Source: an uncultured Eubacteriales bacterium (GTDB lineage: Bacteria; Bacillota; Clostridia; Lachnospirales; Lachnospiraceae). Taken from it: DNA of 48,639 nucleotides. Each line of letters opens with the position of its first letter. Within the stretch, counting starts at the first letter, position 1. The position numbers and the translations under genes were made by a program. Below the pieces are notes generated by a model that saw only the letters and a list, made by a program, of their open reading frames with translations, did not search any database and was not told where the DNA came from. The stretch lies in NCBI GenBank assembly GCA_900314845.1, contig OMWV01000058.1, positions 1 through 48,639 of the forward strand. The letters are read 5' to 3'. Shown here in pieces: positions 7,623-15,890 of the stretch.

Positions 7623-8448
7623 AAAGCTCTCCCCATTTTGTGATTTCTCCAGTGTATATGGACTTGAGCTGATCCAGCGTGATACTGGTCAGCGGATTCT
7701 CTTTCCCAACGATTACCGCGATGCGGTCCTGGGCGACCGGGGTAAATTTAAGCAGGCTCTTCTCATAGCTCTTGGGCTTTCTGGATGACATGCCCAGATC
7801 ATAGGTCCCTTCCAGGGCTCCGTTTATGCCCGTGCCGGAATCATTTGTCTCAACCGTGACTTTTGCCTTGGGATTCTCCTTCATGTAGGCCTGGGCCAGC
7901 TTCTCCATGATGGGAGCCTCCGAGGAAGAACCGCCGATCTTCAGAGTGCCCACCGGTTTCATAGAGAGGAAGGAAACAGATTTCCCTACCGGTTCAAAGT
8001 CCTCCTTCACGATGTCCTGGCCCTTGCCGGTCACAAAGGTGATAAAATCCTGTTCCAGATCGGATACCGGACTTTTGTTTGCCAGATAAAGCTGTCGGGT
8101 AAGAGGATACTTCTTATCAGATATCTTTTTCCCTTCGACATCCAGGATCTTCACGCTGTCATCCGCCGCTTCGCCTGTCAGATATCCGATCGCGCCGGCA
8201 TCCTCGCCGACGGCCTTCAGAACATCCTCTGTCGAGCCGGCTTCCTTTATCCCATCGCCCTCATTGATGATATCTGTCACATCATCAAATGTAGCTCTGG
8301 TTCCGGAATCCGCCTCTCTGGTTACCGCGGAAATACTGCCCAGTTTGTCCAGTCCCTGAACCTTCTCAGTGCCTCCCTGCCCGCATCCTGCCAGCAAAAG
8401 GCCTGAAAGTACAGGAACAAGCAAAAGGCGCATCCATCTCCTTTTCAT
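7615..8448 (-). CDS. PstS-like phosphate-binding lipoprotein with swapped domain order
   Basis: This 277-residue lipoprotein has lipobox LLAGC with Cys22. The PstS parts are in reverse order. Residues 37-160 match the second half of ordinary PstS (TREADSGTRATF, GAIGYLTG, YPLTRQLYL). Residues 165-277 match its first half (LKIGGSSSEAPIMEKL, DLGMSSR, IAVIVGKENP, IYTGEITKWGEL). All phosphate-loop motifs remain, so a complete bilobed fold is expected as a circular permutant. The ATG at 8448 has GAGAGG about 12 bases upstream; an ATG at 8460 is in frame but touches that site. No pstCAB genes are nearby. It is coupled to the Na+/Pi symporter downstream. Confidence 0.88.
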   Translation of the reverse strand: MKRRWMRLLLVPVLSGLLLAGCGQGGTEKVQGLDKLGSISAVTREADSGTRATFDDVTDIINEGDGIKEAGSTEDVLKAVGEDAGAIGYLTGEAADDSVKILDVEGKKISDKKYPLTRQLYLANKSPVSDLEQDFITFVTGKGQDIVKEDFEPVGKSVSFLSMKPVGTLKIGGSSSEAPIMEKLAQAYMKENPKAKVTVETNDSGTGINGALEGTYDLGMSSRKPKSYEKSLLKFTPVAQDRIAVIVGKENPLTSITLDQLKSIYTGEITKWGELYE

Positions 8449-8484
8449 AATAATTCCCATCCTCTCAATAAAAATTAACCTTTT

Positions 8485-8559
8485 CGTATAATCATTGTAT
8501 CGTCCGCTGTAAAATGCTTCTACCGGCTTTCTATCAAATTTATGTAAAGCCTTTGTAAA
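8485..8559 (-). promoter_or_regulatory. Promoter with Pho-box-like direct repeats
   Basis: On the minus strand TTTACA occurs twice with an 11-bp period (8554-8559 and 8543-8548), like the TTAACA repeats bound by PhoP in Firmicutes. A third TTTACA at 8508-8513 acts as -35, with a 17-nt spacer and TATACG at 8485-8490 as -10. The position fits phosphate-starvation control of the lipoprotein-symporter pair. Confidence 0.55.
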
Positions 8560-8589
8560 CCTCGCCGGGAGGATAGTCCTGAAGACAGG

Positions 8590-8632
8590 AAAAGAGCAGA
8601 GACCGTGTAAAATACACAGATCTCTGCCCTTC
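8590..8632 (-). terminator. Terminator of the FMN-binding protein gene
   Basis: On the minus strand GGGCAGAGA and TCTCTGCTC form a long stem with an inner TGTGTA/TACACG pairing, followed by TTTTCC. It ends the transcript of the gene at 8672-9802. Confidence 0.75.
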
Positions 8633-8671
8633 CTTGTGAGAGAAAATCATATGAGTGATGATGCTGATCTA

Positions 8672-9802
8672 TCAGCGAACGGTCACATTCACTGCCTTCC
8701 ATTTTCCATTTACGGCAATGGCGTAAACCGTACACTTTCCTTTGCTCTTTCCGCTTATCTTGCCGGAAGCTGAGACAGAAGCTATCTTTTTGTCTGATGA
8801 GAGATAGCGGACCGCTCTGGCATGCTCTCTGCCCAGAAGTTTTGTTCCCTTCTTGTAGGACTTAAGCGTCACCTTAAGCTTTGCCGAGCTGCCCTTTTTA
8901 AGGGTCACCTTCTTCTTGCTGACCTTAATGCTCTTAACATTGGAATACTTCTTATATATATTTGCCCCCTGCACATGGACACCCTTGCTCCTGGCGATCA
9001 ATCTGCCATTCTTATCAAAGGCAGCCACATAGTACTTATAGCGCAGCTTGGCGCTGACTTTCTTCTTTGTCACAAAGCTGTTCTTCTTTGCGGAAACCTT
9101 GGCAAGCTTTTTATAGGGGATCTTGCTGTCCTTTGCCGCGCACCTGGCTCCATAGACTCTGTAGAAGGATACTCCCTTTACCTTCTTCCAGCTGATCTTC
9201 ATCCTGCCCTTTGAAGGCTCAGCCTTTGCCAGGAGGATCGTCTCACCCTTTTTCTCTGCTGCCTTTGTCTCGGGCTGTGCCTTCGTCTCAGGCTGATTCT
9301 TTGTCTCAGGCTGTGCTTTTGTCTCAGGCTGCTCTTTCGTCTCAGGCTGTGCCTTCGTCTCAGGCTGATTCTTTGTCTCAGGCTCTGTCTGCGCAGGATC
9401 GGCATCCTTTAACGCAGCCTTAAGACCCTCCTTTATGCCCCTGGATGAATAGGTTGCCCCGCTGACGGCGTCTACCTCTGTCACGGTCTTGAGGCTTGCC
9501 GGCTTGCCGACGAGTCTGCCCTTTATTCCATCTGCCGCCTCCTTCAGAAAATCCCGGTTGTCCTCGTCAGTCTTTGAGTCCGCAGACATATCAGCGATCT
9601 TCCCGTCCTTGACGGTCACAGATACATTTACATCATATTCAAAATCTTCAACATGGCCGCCGCCGGTGTAAGTTCCATCCTTCGCCGCCTGGTCACCCGA
9701 TATGGCTGCAAGAGCGGTCGCGGGCAGCATGGACGCTGCCAGTGTCAGTGTAAGAAGTCCGGTCAGGATAGGACGGACAGCTCCCTCTTTTCTTTTTTTC
9801 AT
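8672..9802 (-). CDS. Secreted FMN-binding protein with PETK repeats and BIG2-like domain
   Basis: This 376-residue exported protein has a basic N-terminus, a hydrophobic segment and an ALAA signal peptidase site near residue 33. Residues 42-131 form an FMN-binding domain. Its DAVSGAT motif (Asp111, Thr117) fits covalent flavin attachment by ApbE. A linker (139-180) repeats PETK-x-Q seven times. Residues 187-280 resemble a fibronectin III fold, and 290-376 a BIG2 Ig-like domain rich in Lys. A cell-surface flavoprotein for extracellular electron transfer is inferred. No ApbE gene is in the window and no sortase motif or membrane anchor is seen, so wall binding may rest on the basic C-terminal domains. 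Confidence 0.85.
   Translation of the reverse strand: MKKRKEGAVRPILTGLLTLTLAASMLPATALAAISGDQAAKDGTYTGGGHVEDFEYDVNVSVTVKDGKIADMSADSKTDEDNRDFLKEAADGIKGRLVGKPASLKTVTEVDAVSGATYSSRGIKEGLKAALKDADPAQTEPETKNQPETKAQPETKEQPETKAQPETKNQPETKAQPETKAAEKKGETILLAKAEPSKGRMKISWKKVKGVSFYRVYGARCAAKDSKIPYKKLAKVSAKKNSFVTKKKVSAKLRYKYYVAAFDKNGRLIARSKGVHVQGANIYKKYSNVKSIKVSKKKVTLKKGSSAKLKVTLKSYKKGTKLLGREHARAVRYLSSDKKIASVSASGKISGKSKGKCTVYAIAVNGKWKAVNVTVR
9263..9388 (-). repeat. In-gene tandem repeat coding PETK-x-Q
   Basis: Seven 18-base units within the FMN-binding protein gene encode the hexapeptide PETK-A/N/E-Q. Units differ mainly in the codon after Lys. Such tracts change length easily by slippage. Confidence 0.85.
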
Positions 9803-9857
9803 AACTAAAGTTTCTCCCTTTCGTAGTTAGTTCTCACTAATCATACCCATGTTAACA

Positions 9858-9902
9858 AGCCCCCAGGACTCTGTCAAGGCAAGTGACAGAGCTTTGGGGG
9901 CT
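9858..9902 (-). terminator. Stem-loop after the PucR gene
   Basis: AGCCCCC and GGGGGCT close a stem with an inner CTCTGTCA/TGACAGAG pairing. The minus-strand tail is TTGTTAAC, a modest U-tract. A perfect palindrome, TTAAGAATTTTTCTTAA at 9904-9920, lies between it and the PucR stop. Confidence 0.6.
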
Positions 9903-9958
9903 GTTAAGAATTTTTCTTAATAAGGAGAATTTTTCCTGCTTTTTTCGCCGCAGGCTCT

Positions 9959-11119
9959 TTAGAGTATGTTCTGGATCATAAGCCCGATCTGCAGACTCGT
10001 GCGGACCATAAGGTCGGACAGGTCAGTATCCAGGATCTCCCCGATCCGCCGGATCTTGTAATTGATGGTGTTTCTGTGGACGAACATCTCATCCGCTGTT
10101 TCCTTGACGCTGCAGTTATTTTTCAGATAGACCTGAAGGGTCGAGAGCAGGTCAGACCCGTGGGCCTGGTCATACTCGGATAGGGGAAGCACGGTCTTCT
10201 CGTAATATTCCTGGAGCACTTCCCGGTCATCCACTGCCATCAGGATCTTATAGATATTCATGTCATCGTAATAGATCTGGTCCTTCGGCAGATTTCCCTT
10301 GACATGGAGGCGGCGGATCTTGTCTGCCTGCCAGTAGCTCTTGTAAATGCAGCGGGCAGACTTCGTGATCTTGCCCGTGCCCGCGCAGATCTTCTCTCCG
10401 GGCAGGAGCAGGCTGTTTGTGTAGGAAAGCAGCTCATTTGTATAGCTGTGAAGCTTCTCCGTATCGCAGTTTCCGATGGCGCAGACGATCTTTTTCTCAT
10501 AATAGAAGATCGTACAGAAGGCAAAATGATGCTGGACATAGGAATCCAGGGCTTCCGCCAGGTCCTTCATCCGGGCTTCGCAGTCCTTTGCTCCCATCAG
10601 ACTGATGGAAATGGCGGAATAGTTCCAGGAATCACTGTAGCCATACTGAGAAAGGGGGACAATGTACAGATCCGGCTCCTTGGGGAAGAAAATGGCGTTC
10701 TTAAAAGCGGCTGCCGTTTCCTGTTCCCTCTGGGCATCCTTTGTGATCATAAGAGTGATCATGCGGATGATCTCAGACAGGTGAACCTTCCAGGGCACGA
10801 TATAAAGGGGCAGATCGTGTTCGTTGCAGTAATCAAGCACCGGCTGGGGCACTTCCGCCAGAAATGGCCCGATGTTGACGATGACGGCAGCGACATGATG
10901 CGTGTCCATGCTGATGACAAGCTCCAGAAGATTATTGCCCGGGTTAAGACCAATGCCGGTCGTGACCGCGATCTCATTGCCCTCCAGAAAATCTGTGGAG
11001 ACGACAGATTCCACCATGTGGATCCAGGATACGAAACGACCGGTGCCGCCTGCCCCCGCGACCAGGGAAATATCCTTGTTGGAAACATTTGCTATGATAT
11101 TTTTTATCGTCAGAGCCAT
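9959..11119 (-). CDS. PucR-family transcriptional regulator
   Basis: This 386-residue protein has an N-terminal PucR ligand-sensing domain (residues 1-120, with VTTGIGLNPG), a GGDEF-derived middle region and a C-terminal helix-turn-helix (LKNNCSVKETADEMFVHRNT, residues near 340). Family members control purine, pyrimidine or amino acid catabolism, so it is the likely regulator of the pyrimidine operon upstream. The ATG at 11119 is chosen because GGGGGGA lies eight bases before it and the conserved domain begins there. A stem-loop with a U-tract ends only 35 bases before the start, so expression may depend on read-through from the operon. Confidence 0.88.
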   Translation of the reverse strand: MALTIKNIIANVSNKDISLVAGAGGTGRFVSWIHMVESVVSTDFLEGNEIAVTTGIGLNPGNNLLELVISMDTHHVAAVIVNIGPFLAEVPQPVLDYCNEHDLPLYIVPWKVHLSEIIRMITLMITKDAQREQETAAAFKNAIFFPKEPDLYIVPLSQYGYSDSWNYSAISISLMGAKDCEARMKDLAEALDSYVQHHFAFCTIFYYEKKIVCAIGNCDTEKLHSYTNELLSYTNSLLLPGEKICAGTGKITKSARCIYKSYWQADKIRRLHVKGNLPKDQIYYDDMNIYKILMAVDDREVLQEYYEKTVLPLSEYDQAHGSDLLSTLQVYLKNNCSVKETADEMFVHRNTINYKIRRIGEILDTDLSDLMVRTSLQIGLMIQNIL

Positions 11120-11153
11120 GGCCGATCCCCCCGTATGCTGAAAATAATATCTT

Positions 11154-11190
11154 AAAACTCCTGCGGCTGCCAAACGACAGCACGCAGGAG
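11154..11190 (-). terminator. Terminator between the P-II and PucR genes
   Basis: On the minus strand CTCCTGCG and CGCAGGAG enclose an inner GCTG/CAGC pairing and are followed by TTTTAAG. There is little room for a promoter between it and the PucR start at 11119. Confidence 0.75.
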
Positions 11191-11219
11191 AAAAAAGGAG
11201 TATAGAAATGATGACATTG

Positions 11220-11963
11220 TCAGATAGCCGCGTCGTCCGTCTCTCCGGTCCTTACCCTGATGGCATGTGAGATAGGGGATGTAAATATCTTTCCATCTCC
11301 CATGCTGCCGGTGCCGAGCACCTTCTGGGCTGTCTCTATGACTGCGCTCACAGGAACGGAGCATACAACGATCTCGACTTTTATCTTAGGCAGAAGGCCT
11401 GAGTGCCGGGAGATACCCTCGACGAACTTTGTAACACCGTGCTGACGGCCGCAGCCCTCGACATTTGTTACGGTCATGCCGGATACTCCAATGGCAACAA
11501 GTTCTTTCCTCAGTTCCTTCATCTTCTCTTTTCTGGTCACGATCGTGACCTTTGTCATGGGTTTTGCCGCTGCTGACATAACAAATTCCTCGCTTTCTCT
11601 GCTGTCCTCATCCTCTTCCTGCGCATGAGTGCCGGAACTGATGGTATAGACCTCGCCTTCAATATTTTCCAGAAATATCTTCCCATCCCCCACGATACCG
11701 GTCTGCAGGACCGGCAGGATGGTCTTCAGGATGGAGGCAACCTTTCCGGCAGTCGTGACAAGTTCCACGTAGATCTTGGGGATCAGCAGGATCTCAGTGC
11801 GGCCATCGCTGCCTTTGTACTGGATCTGGCCGATCTGTGTGCCATTTCCTGTAACCTCTGTTGCGGTCATTCCTTCGATATTCAGGCCAAGGAGCGCGTC
11901 AGTGAGATCAGGATACTTATCTCTTCTGGTTATTATTGTCATTTTTGTATAATGAACAGCCAT
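11220..11963 (-). CDS. Tandem fused P-II nitrogen regulator
   Basis: This 247-residue protein holds two P-II (GlnB-like) domains in one chain, residues 8-115 and 137-240, joined by an acidic linker. Each keeps the B-loop (TGIVGDGKIF and TGSMGDGKIF). The second has GRQHG of the T-loop base and LLPKIKVE. The first T-loop is divergent. P-II proteins sense 2-oxoglutarate, ATP and ADP and bind partner transporters or enzymes. Here the partner may be the ABC transporter or the 2-oxoglutarate-using aminotransferase of the same operon. The start is set by AGGAGG six bases before ATG. Confidence 0.88.
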   Translation of the reverse strand: MAVHYTKMTIITRRDKYPDLTDALLGLNIEGMTATEVTGNGTQIGQIQYKGSDGRTEILLIPKIYVELVTTAGKVASILKTILPVLQTGIVGDGKIFLENIEGEVYTISSGTHAQEEDEDSRESEEFVMSAAAKPMTKVTIVTRKEKMKELRKELVAIGVSGMTVTNVEGCGRQHGVTKFVEGISRHSGLLPKIKVEIVVCSVPVSAVIETAQKVLGTGSMGDGKIFTSPISHAIRVRTGETDDAAI

Positions 11964-12035
11964 GAACTTCCTCCTAAACGAATCTAAGGCCTGTCTGCCG
12001 TAAAACCACAAACTGCTGCAAATACTCAGACAGCC

Positions 12036-13190
12036 TTACTGCCATAATTTTGCGTAGATGTCAAGCACATCCTGCTCGCTGACCGGGCGAATCGTGTTGG
12101 CCGGGCTTCCGGAAGTGATGGCATCCTTTGCCATCTTGGGCATTTTCTCGAAAAATGCTTCCCGGTCTATCCCGTATCCCTCAAGGGTGGGAATATCGAG
12201 CGTATCCGCCAGCTCTTTTATGGCATCTATGAATATTTTTGCTGCTTTCTTGTCATCTGTGCTCTCATCAGCCTTGCCGATCAGTCTTGCCAGAGCGGCG
12301 AAGCGGTCCGGGCAGCCTTCCAGGGCAAATGTCAGGCACTCCCCGATCAGCATGGCATTTGATATGCCGTGGGGCACATGGAAAAGAGCTCCGATGGGGC
12401 GGCTCATGCCGTGGACAAGGGTGACAGAGGCATTGTTTATGCAGACGCCCGCCTCGTAGGCCGCTATGGCCATCTGGCTGCGGGCCTCCTTGTCCGACCC
12501 GTCCTTGTAGGCAGCGGGAAGATAGGTAAATATCTTCTTTATGGCATCCTCCGCGTAAAGGTCAGTGACCGGATTCCCCTTCCTGGATGTGTAGGACTCT
12601 ACGGCGTGGGTCAGGGCATCCATGCCTGTCGCCGCCGTAACAGATCCGGGAGCCGAGAGGGTAAAGGCCGGATTGATGATGGCCAGGTCCGGGATGAGGT
12701 CATCTCCGCCCAGAAGGATCTTTGTATCACTTGCGCTGTCCGTCAGACAGATGAACTTTGTGACCTCAGAGCCCGTACCGGCTGTGGTAGGTATGGCTGC
12801 CAGAGGAGGAAAATCTCCGGCGGCATTTTTCCCGACAAGATCTATAAAGTCTTCATGATTCGTCACATACATGCCGATGGCCTTGGCGCTGTCAAGAGGA
12901 GTGCCGCCTCCCAGGCCGATGATAAAATCACAGCCTTCCTTTTCATAGAGGGCAGCTCCCGCCTTGACCATCAGGTCATCCGGCTCACCCGGCAGGTCGC
13001 TGAATATGCTGTACTTTACTCCCTGCTTATCCAGCTCGTCCGTAAGAACTGCTGTCATGCCCGACTTTGTGACGATCTTTCCTGTAACGATCAGGGCCTT
13101 TTTGCCCATGCTGCCAAGCACGGGGCCGGCCATTTCCAGGGCGTCCTCCCCGAAAAATGCCTGACCTGCTGTTTTAAATCGATATCCCAT
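12036..13190 (-). CDS. Iron-containing alcohol dehydrogenase (probable malonate semialdehyde reductase)
   Basis: This 384-residue group III alcohol dehydrogenase has the NAD site GGGTPLDSAKA and TTAGTGSE. The metal ligands are seen in MDALTHAVE, LVHGMSRPIG and VPHGISNA. Many relatives have HxMAH; this one has HGMSR, a mark of a subclade. Next to a beta-alanine-type aminotransferase and pyrimidine genes, the most likely reaction is reduction of malonate semialdehyde to 3-hydroxypropionate, comparable to PydE of the extended reductive pyrimidine pathway. Substrate assignment is inference from context. AAAGGTGG precedes the ATG. Confidence 0.87.
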   Translation of the reverse strand: MGYRFKTAGQAFFGEDALEMAGPVLGSMGKKALIVTGKIVTKSGMTAVLTDELDKQGVKYSIFSDLPGEPDDLMVKAGAALYEKEGCDFIIGLGGGTPLDSAKAIGMYVTNHEDFIDLVGKNAAGDFPPLAAIPTTAGTGSEVTKFICLTDSASDTKILLGGDDLIPDLAIINPAFTLSAPGSVTAATGMDALTHAVESYTSRKGNPVTDLYAEDAIKKIFTYLPAAYKDGSDKEARSQMAIAAYEAGVCINNASVTLVHGMSRPIGALFHVPHGISNAMLIGECLTFALEGCPDRFAALARLIGKADESTDDKKAAKIFIDAIKELADTLDIPTLEGYGIDREAFFEKMPKMAKDAITSGSPANTIRPVSEQDVLDIYAKLWQ

Positions 13191-13253
13191 TTCGCATCCA
13201 CCTTTCTGAATAAATATGACCGAGGGGAAGGGGCTGCCCTCCCCTCACAACTT

Positions 13254-14576
13254 CTATATCCAAGTGTCTACGATTGAAAGCACTTCGTCAAGCTTTGCCA
13301 TCTCTTCCTTGACCTGATCTTCCGTGATAACAAGCGGAGGGCTGACCATGATCAGATTCTCATGGGAGTATGTCATGAACTTGCGCTCCTTGAGAAGGCC
13401 GATGATCTTGCCCATGGCTCCCTCGGGATCCATGCCGAACGCTACCAGGGGCTCTTTTGTCTTCTTGTCCTTTACAAGCTCAAGGGCGGAGAAGAGACCG
13501 ATGTGGCGGGCATCGCCTACGCAGGGATGCTTTTCCTTCATCTCATCTTCTATCTGAGCAAGAACGGCGCCTGACTTTAATACGTTGTCAGCGATGCCGG
13601 CCTTATCATAGTAGCCGACAGATGCTACACCTGCCGCGCATGCCAGGGGATGACCGCTGTAGGTAAGTCCGCAGGAAAGGAAATTATGATCAAAGTAGGA
13701 CGCGATCTTCTTTGATACAGCGCAGCCGCCCAGCTGGATGTAACCGCAGGTAACACCCTTTGCAAATGTTATGATATCCGGTACGACATCGAAGTTCTCA
13801 AAGGCGAAACGCTTGCCTGTCCTGAACCAGCCTGCCATGACCTCATCACAGATCATGACGATGCCGTACTCATCGCAGAGCTTGCGGATGCCGGGCAGAT
13901 AACCCTTGGGAGGGATGATGACGCCGTTGGAACCGGTAATGGTCTCAACGATGATGGCAGCAACCTGATCGCGGCCCTCATAGATGATCTGCTCCCTGAG
14001 CTTGGCCAGGTAATAGTTTGTGGCCTCCTCCTCAGACTTGAATTCGATCGGCTCCCTGTAGATATAGGGATCGAAGAAATGGATGAAGCCGGGGATCGCA
14101 GGCTCAAGAGGATATCTTCTGGGCTCGCCTGTAATATTTCCTGCTCCGAAGGAAGAACCGTGGTAGCTGCGGTAGCGGCTGAAGATCTTCTTGCGGCCTG
14201 TATACATACGGGCGATCTTCAGAGCATTTTCATTGGCGTCGGCGCCGGCATTTGTAAAGAAGACCTTTCCGAAGGAATCCGGCAGCCTGTCTATGATCAT
14301 CTTGGCCAGGGTGGAACGGGACTCAACGGCGTAGGAAGGGCCGATATAGCTGAGCTTGTCCATCTGAGCCTTCATGGCATCGTCGATTTCCTTATTTCCG
14401 TAACCCAGATTTACATTGACCTGCTGGGAAGACATATCGGAATAACGGTTTCCGTCATAATCATAGAAATAGATGCCTTCCGCCCTCTCAATGGGGATGG
14501 GATTGATGTCTGCCTGCTTTGCCCATGACTGGAGCACATACTTTTTCTGATATTCTACGATAGTCTTAGCGTCCAT
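13254..14576 (-). CDS. Class III aminotransferase (probable beta-alanine aminotransferase)
   Basis: This 440-residue PLP enzyme of the omega-aminotransferase family has the glycine-rich cofactor loop NAGADANENALK, the Asp of CDEVMAG and the Schiff-base Lys in TFAKGVTCGY. In this operon it would move the amino group of beta-alanine to 2-oxoglutarate or pyruvate, giving malonate semialdehyde for the adjacent dehydrogenase (comparable to PydD). It begins only 5 bases after the ureidopropionase gene, with AAAGGA upstream. Other omega-amino acids are possible substrates. Confidence 0.87.
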   Translation of the reverse strand: MDAKTIVEYQKKYVLQSWAKQADINPIPIERAEGIYFYDYDGNRYSDMSSQQVNVNLGYGNKEIDDAMKAQMDKLSYIGPSYAVESRSTLAKMIIDRLPDSFGKVFFTNAGADANENALKIARMYTGRKKIFSRYRSYHGSSFGAGNITGEPRRYPLEPAIPGFIHFFDPYIYREPIEFKSEEEATNYYLAKLREQIIYEGRDQVAAIIVETITGSNGVIIPPKGYLPGIRKLCDEYGIVMICDEVMAGWFRTGKRFAFENFDVVPDIITFAKGVTCGYIQLGGCAVSKKIASYFDHNFLSCGLTYSGHPLACAAGVASVGYYDKAGIADNVLKSGAVLAQIEDEMKEKHPCVGDARHIGLFSALELVKDKKTKEPLVAFGMDPEGAMGKIIGLLKERKFMTYSHENLIMVSPPLVITEDQVKEEMAKLDEVLSIVDTWI

Positions 14577-14581
14577 AATAT

Positions 14582-15850
14582 TTAAAGTCCTTTCTCATCT
14601 ACTTTGAGTACAGCATTGAGCATAACGGAAGCGCCCTCTGTGCAGTGTTCGGGTGAAGAATACTCAGGCTCGCAATGTGACAGGCCGTCCTTGGACTGTA
14701 CGAAGATCATTGTGGCGGGAAGTACATAGGACGCGAACTGAGCGTCATGGCCGGCACCGGAGTGGATGTACTGATGGGAAACGCCAAGCTCCTCGCAGGA
14801 CTCTTTTACATAGCTGACAAGAGTCTTGTTCCAGTAAACGGTATCACGGTTCCATGCCTTTACAACTTCGCACTTGCAGCCTGCCCATTCCTTGTCAGCG
14901 CAGCTCTTTACGATGGCAAGTACCTTGTCCAGGACCTGAGGATCCTCATGACGGCAGTCGAAGGAGAATTCAAAGTAATCGGGAACACAGGTGTGAACGT
15001 TGGGGTGAGTCTCCAGCTCGCCTGTTGTGTATACAAGTTCAGGATAACCAAGCTTGTCGATCTCGTCGTGCAGATAGATCAGAGCCTGGGAAGCTGCGTA
15101 AAATGCGTCGCGGCGCTTGGGCATCGGGAATGTGCCTGCGTGTGTTGTCTGGCCGTAGAACTTGAGTGTGTAGTTGAACATGCCCAGTACACAGTCAACA
15201 ACGCCTACGTCATTGCCGTTGTCCTCAAGGATAGGACCCTGCTCGATATGAGTCTCGAAATAGCAGTAGTAGTTATCCGGTGAGAGACGATACTTCTTGT
15301 CGCCCTTGAAGCCGGACTTGTCAAGAGCCTCGCCGAATGTTGTCGTATGGTCGATGATGCTCTTGGACTTCATCATATCGTCGTATACGAAACCTGTGCG
15401 GATCTCCTCAGGCAGATAATCGTAGCAGACGATGCCGGAACACATCATAGCCGGAGGATAAAGGGAACCTTCCTCGTTTGTCCAGATCATGGCTGTCAGG
15501 GGATGCTTATGAGGGATCTTCTTCTCTACGACCGTCTCAAGAACTTCCATAGCGGACATAACGCCCAGGATGCCGTCGTAGTTGCCGCCGTTCCTTACGG
15601 AATCAACGTGGGAAGCCATAACGATCCTCTTGGCATCCGGATCGGAACCGGGGATGGTAGCGTACATATTTGCCACATCATCGACCTCGATCTTGGCGCC
15701 GATGGCTTCCATCCTCTTCTTGAACTCATTTCTCGCCATAACCGCTTCGGGAGAAAGAGAGTATCTTGTGATGCCGCCGTGGCCTGCATCACCGTACTGA
15801 GAAAACGTCTTGATCTTATCCTTCATTCTTTCAAGATTTGCTGTATACAT
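14582..15850 (-). CDS. M20-family N-carbamoyl-beta-alanine amidohydrolase (beta-ureidopropionase type)
   Basis: This 422-residue zinc hydrolase is of the allantoate/N-carbamoyl-amino acid amidohydrolase group. Metal ligands are seen in ASHVDSV, GGNYDG, TNEEGS, THIEQGP and HCEPEYS. The dimerisation domain lies in the middle (HAGTFPM region). It should split N-carbamoyl-beta-alanine into beta-alanine, CO2 and ammonia, the step after dihydropyrimidinase. The ATG at 15850 is fixed by AAAGGAG nine bases upstream and by the family start MYTANLERM. Allantoate is a possible alternative substrate, but no purine ring genes are present. Confidence 0.88.
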   Translation of the reverse strand: MYTANLERMKDKIKTFSQYGDAGHGGITRYSLSPEAVMARNEFKKRMEAIGAKIEVDDVANMYATIPGSDPDAKRIVMASHVDSVRNGGNYDGILGVMSAMEVLETVVEKKIPHKHPLTAMIWTNEEGSLYPPAMMCSGIVCYDYLPEEIRTGFVYDDMMKSKSIIDHTTTFGEALDKSGFKGDKKYRLSPDNYYCYFETHIEQGPILEDNGNDVGVVDCVLGMFNYTLKFYGQTTHAGTFPMPKRRDAFYAASQALIYLHDEIDKLGYPELVYTTGELETHPNVHTCVPDYFEFSFDCRHEDPQVLDKVLAIVKSCADKEWAGCKCEVVKAWNRDTVYWNKTLVSYVKESCEELGVSHQYIHSGAGHDAQFASYVLPATMIFVQSKDGLSHCEPEYSSPEHCTEGASVMLNAVLKVDEKGL

Positions 15851-15890
15851 GTATAAACTCCTTTCAAAATTGAAAATCCATTTGAACGAT

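Noticed and set aside
7615-8448. Frameshift or chimeric assembly as the cause of the swapped PstS order
   Set aside because: One open frame with signal peptide, both halves intact and a coupled downstream gene argue for a real protein. Read coverage would confirm.
9904-9920. Palindrome TTAAGAATTTTTCTTAA as an operator
   Set aside because: It lies after the PucR stop and next to a terminator; no promoter could be recognised beside it, so a regulatory role is unsupported.
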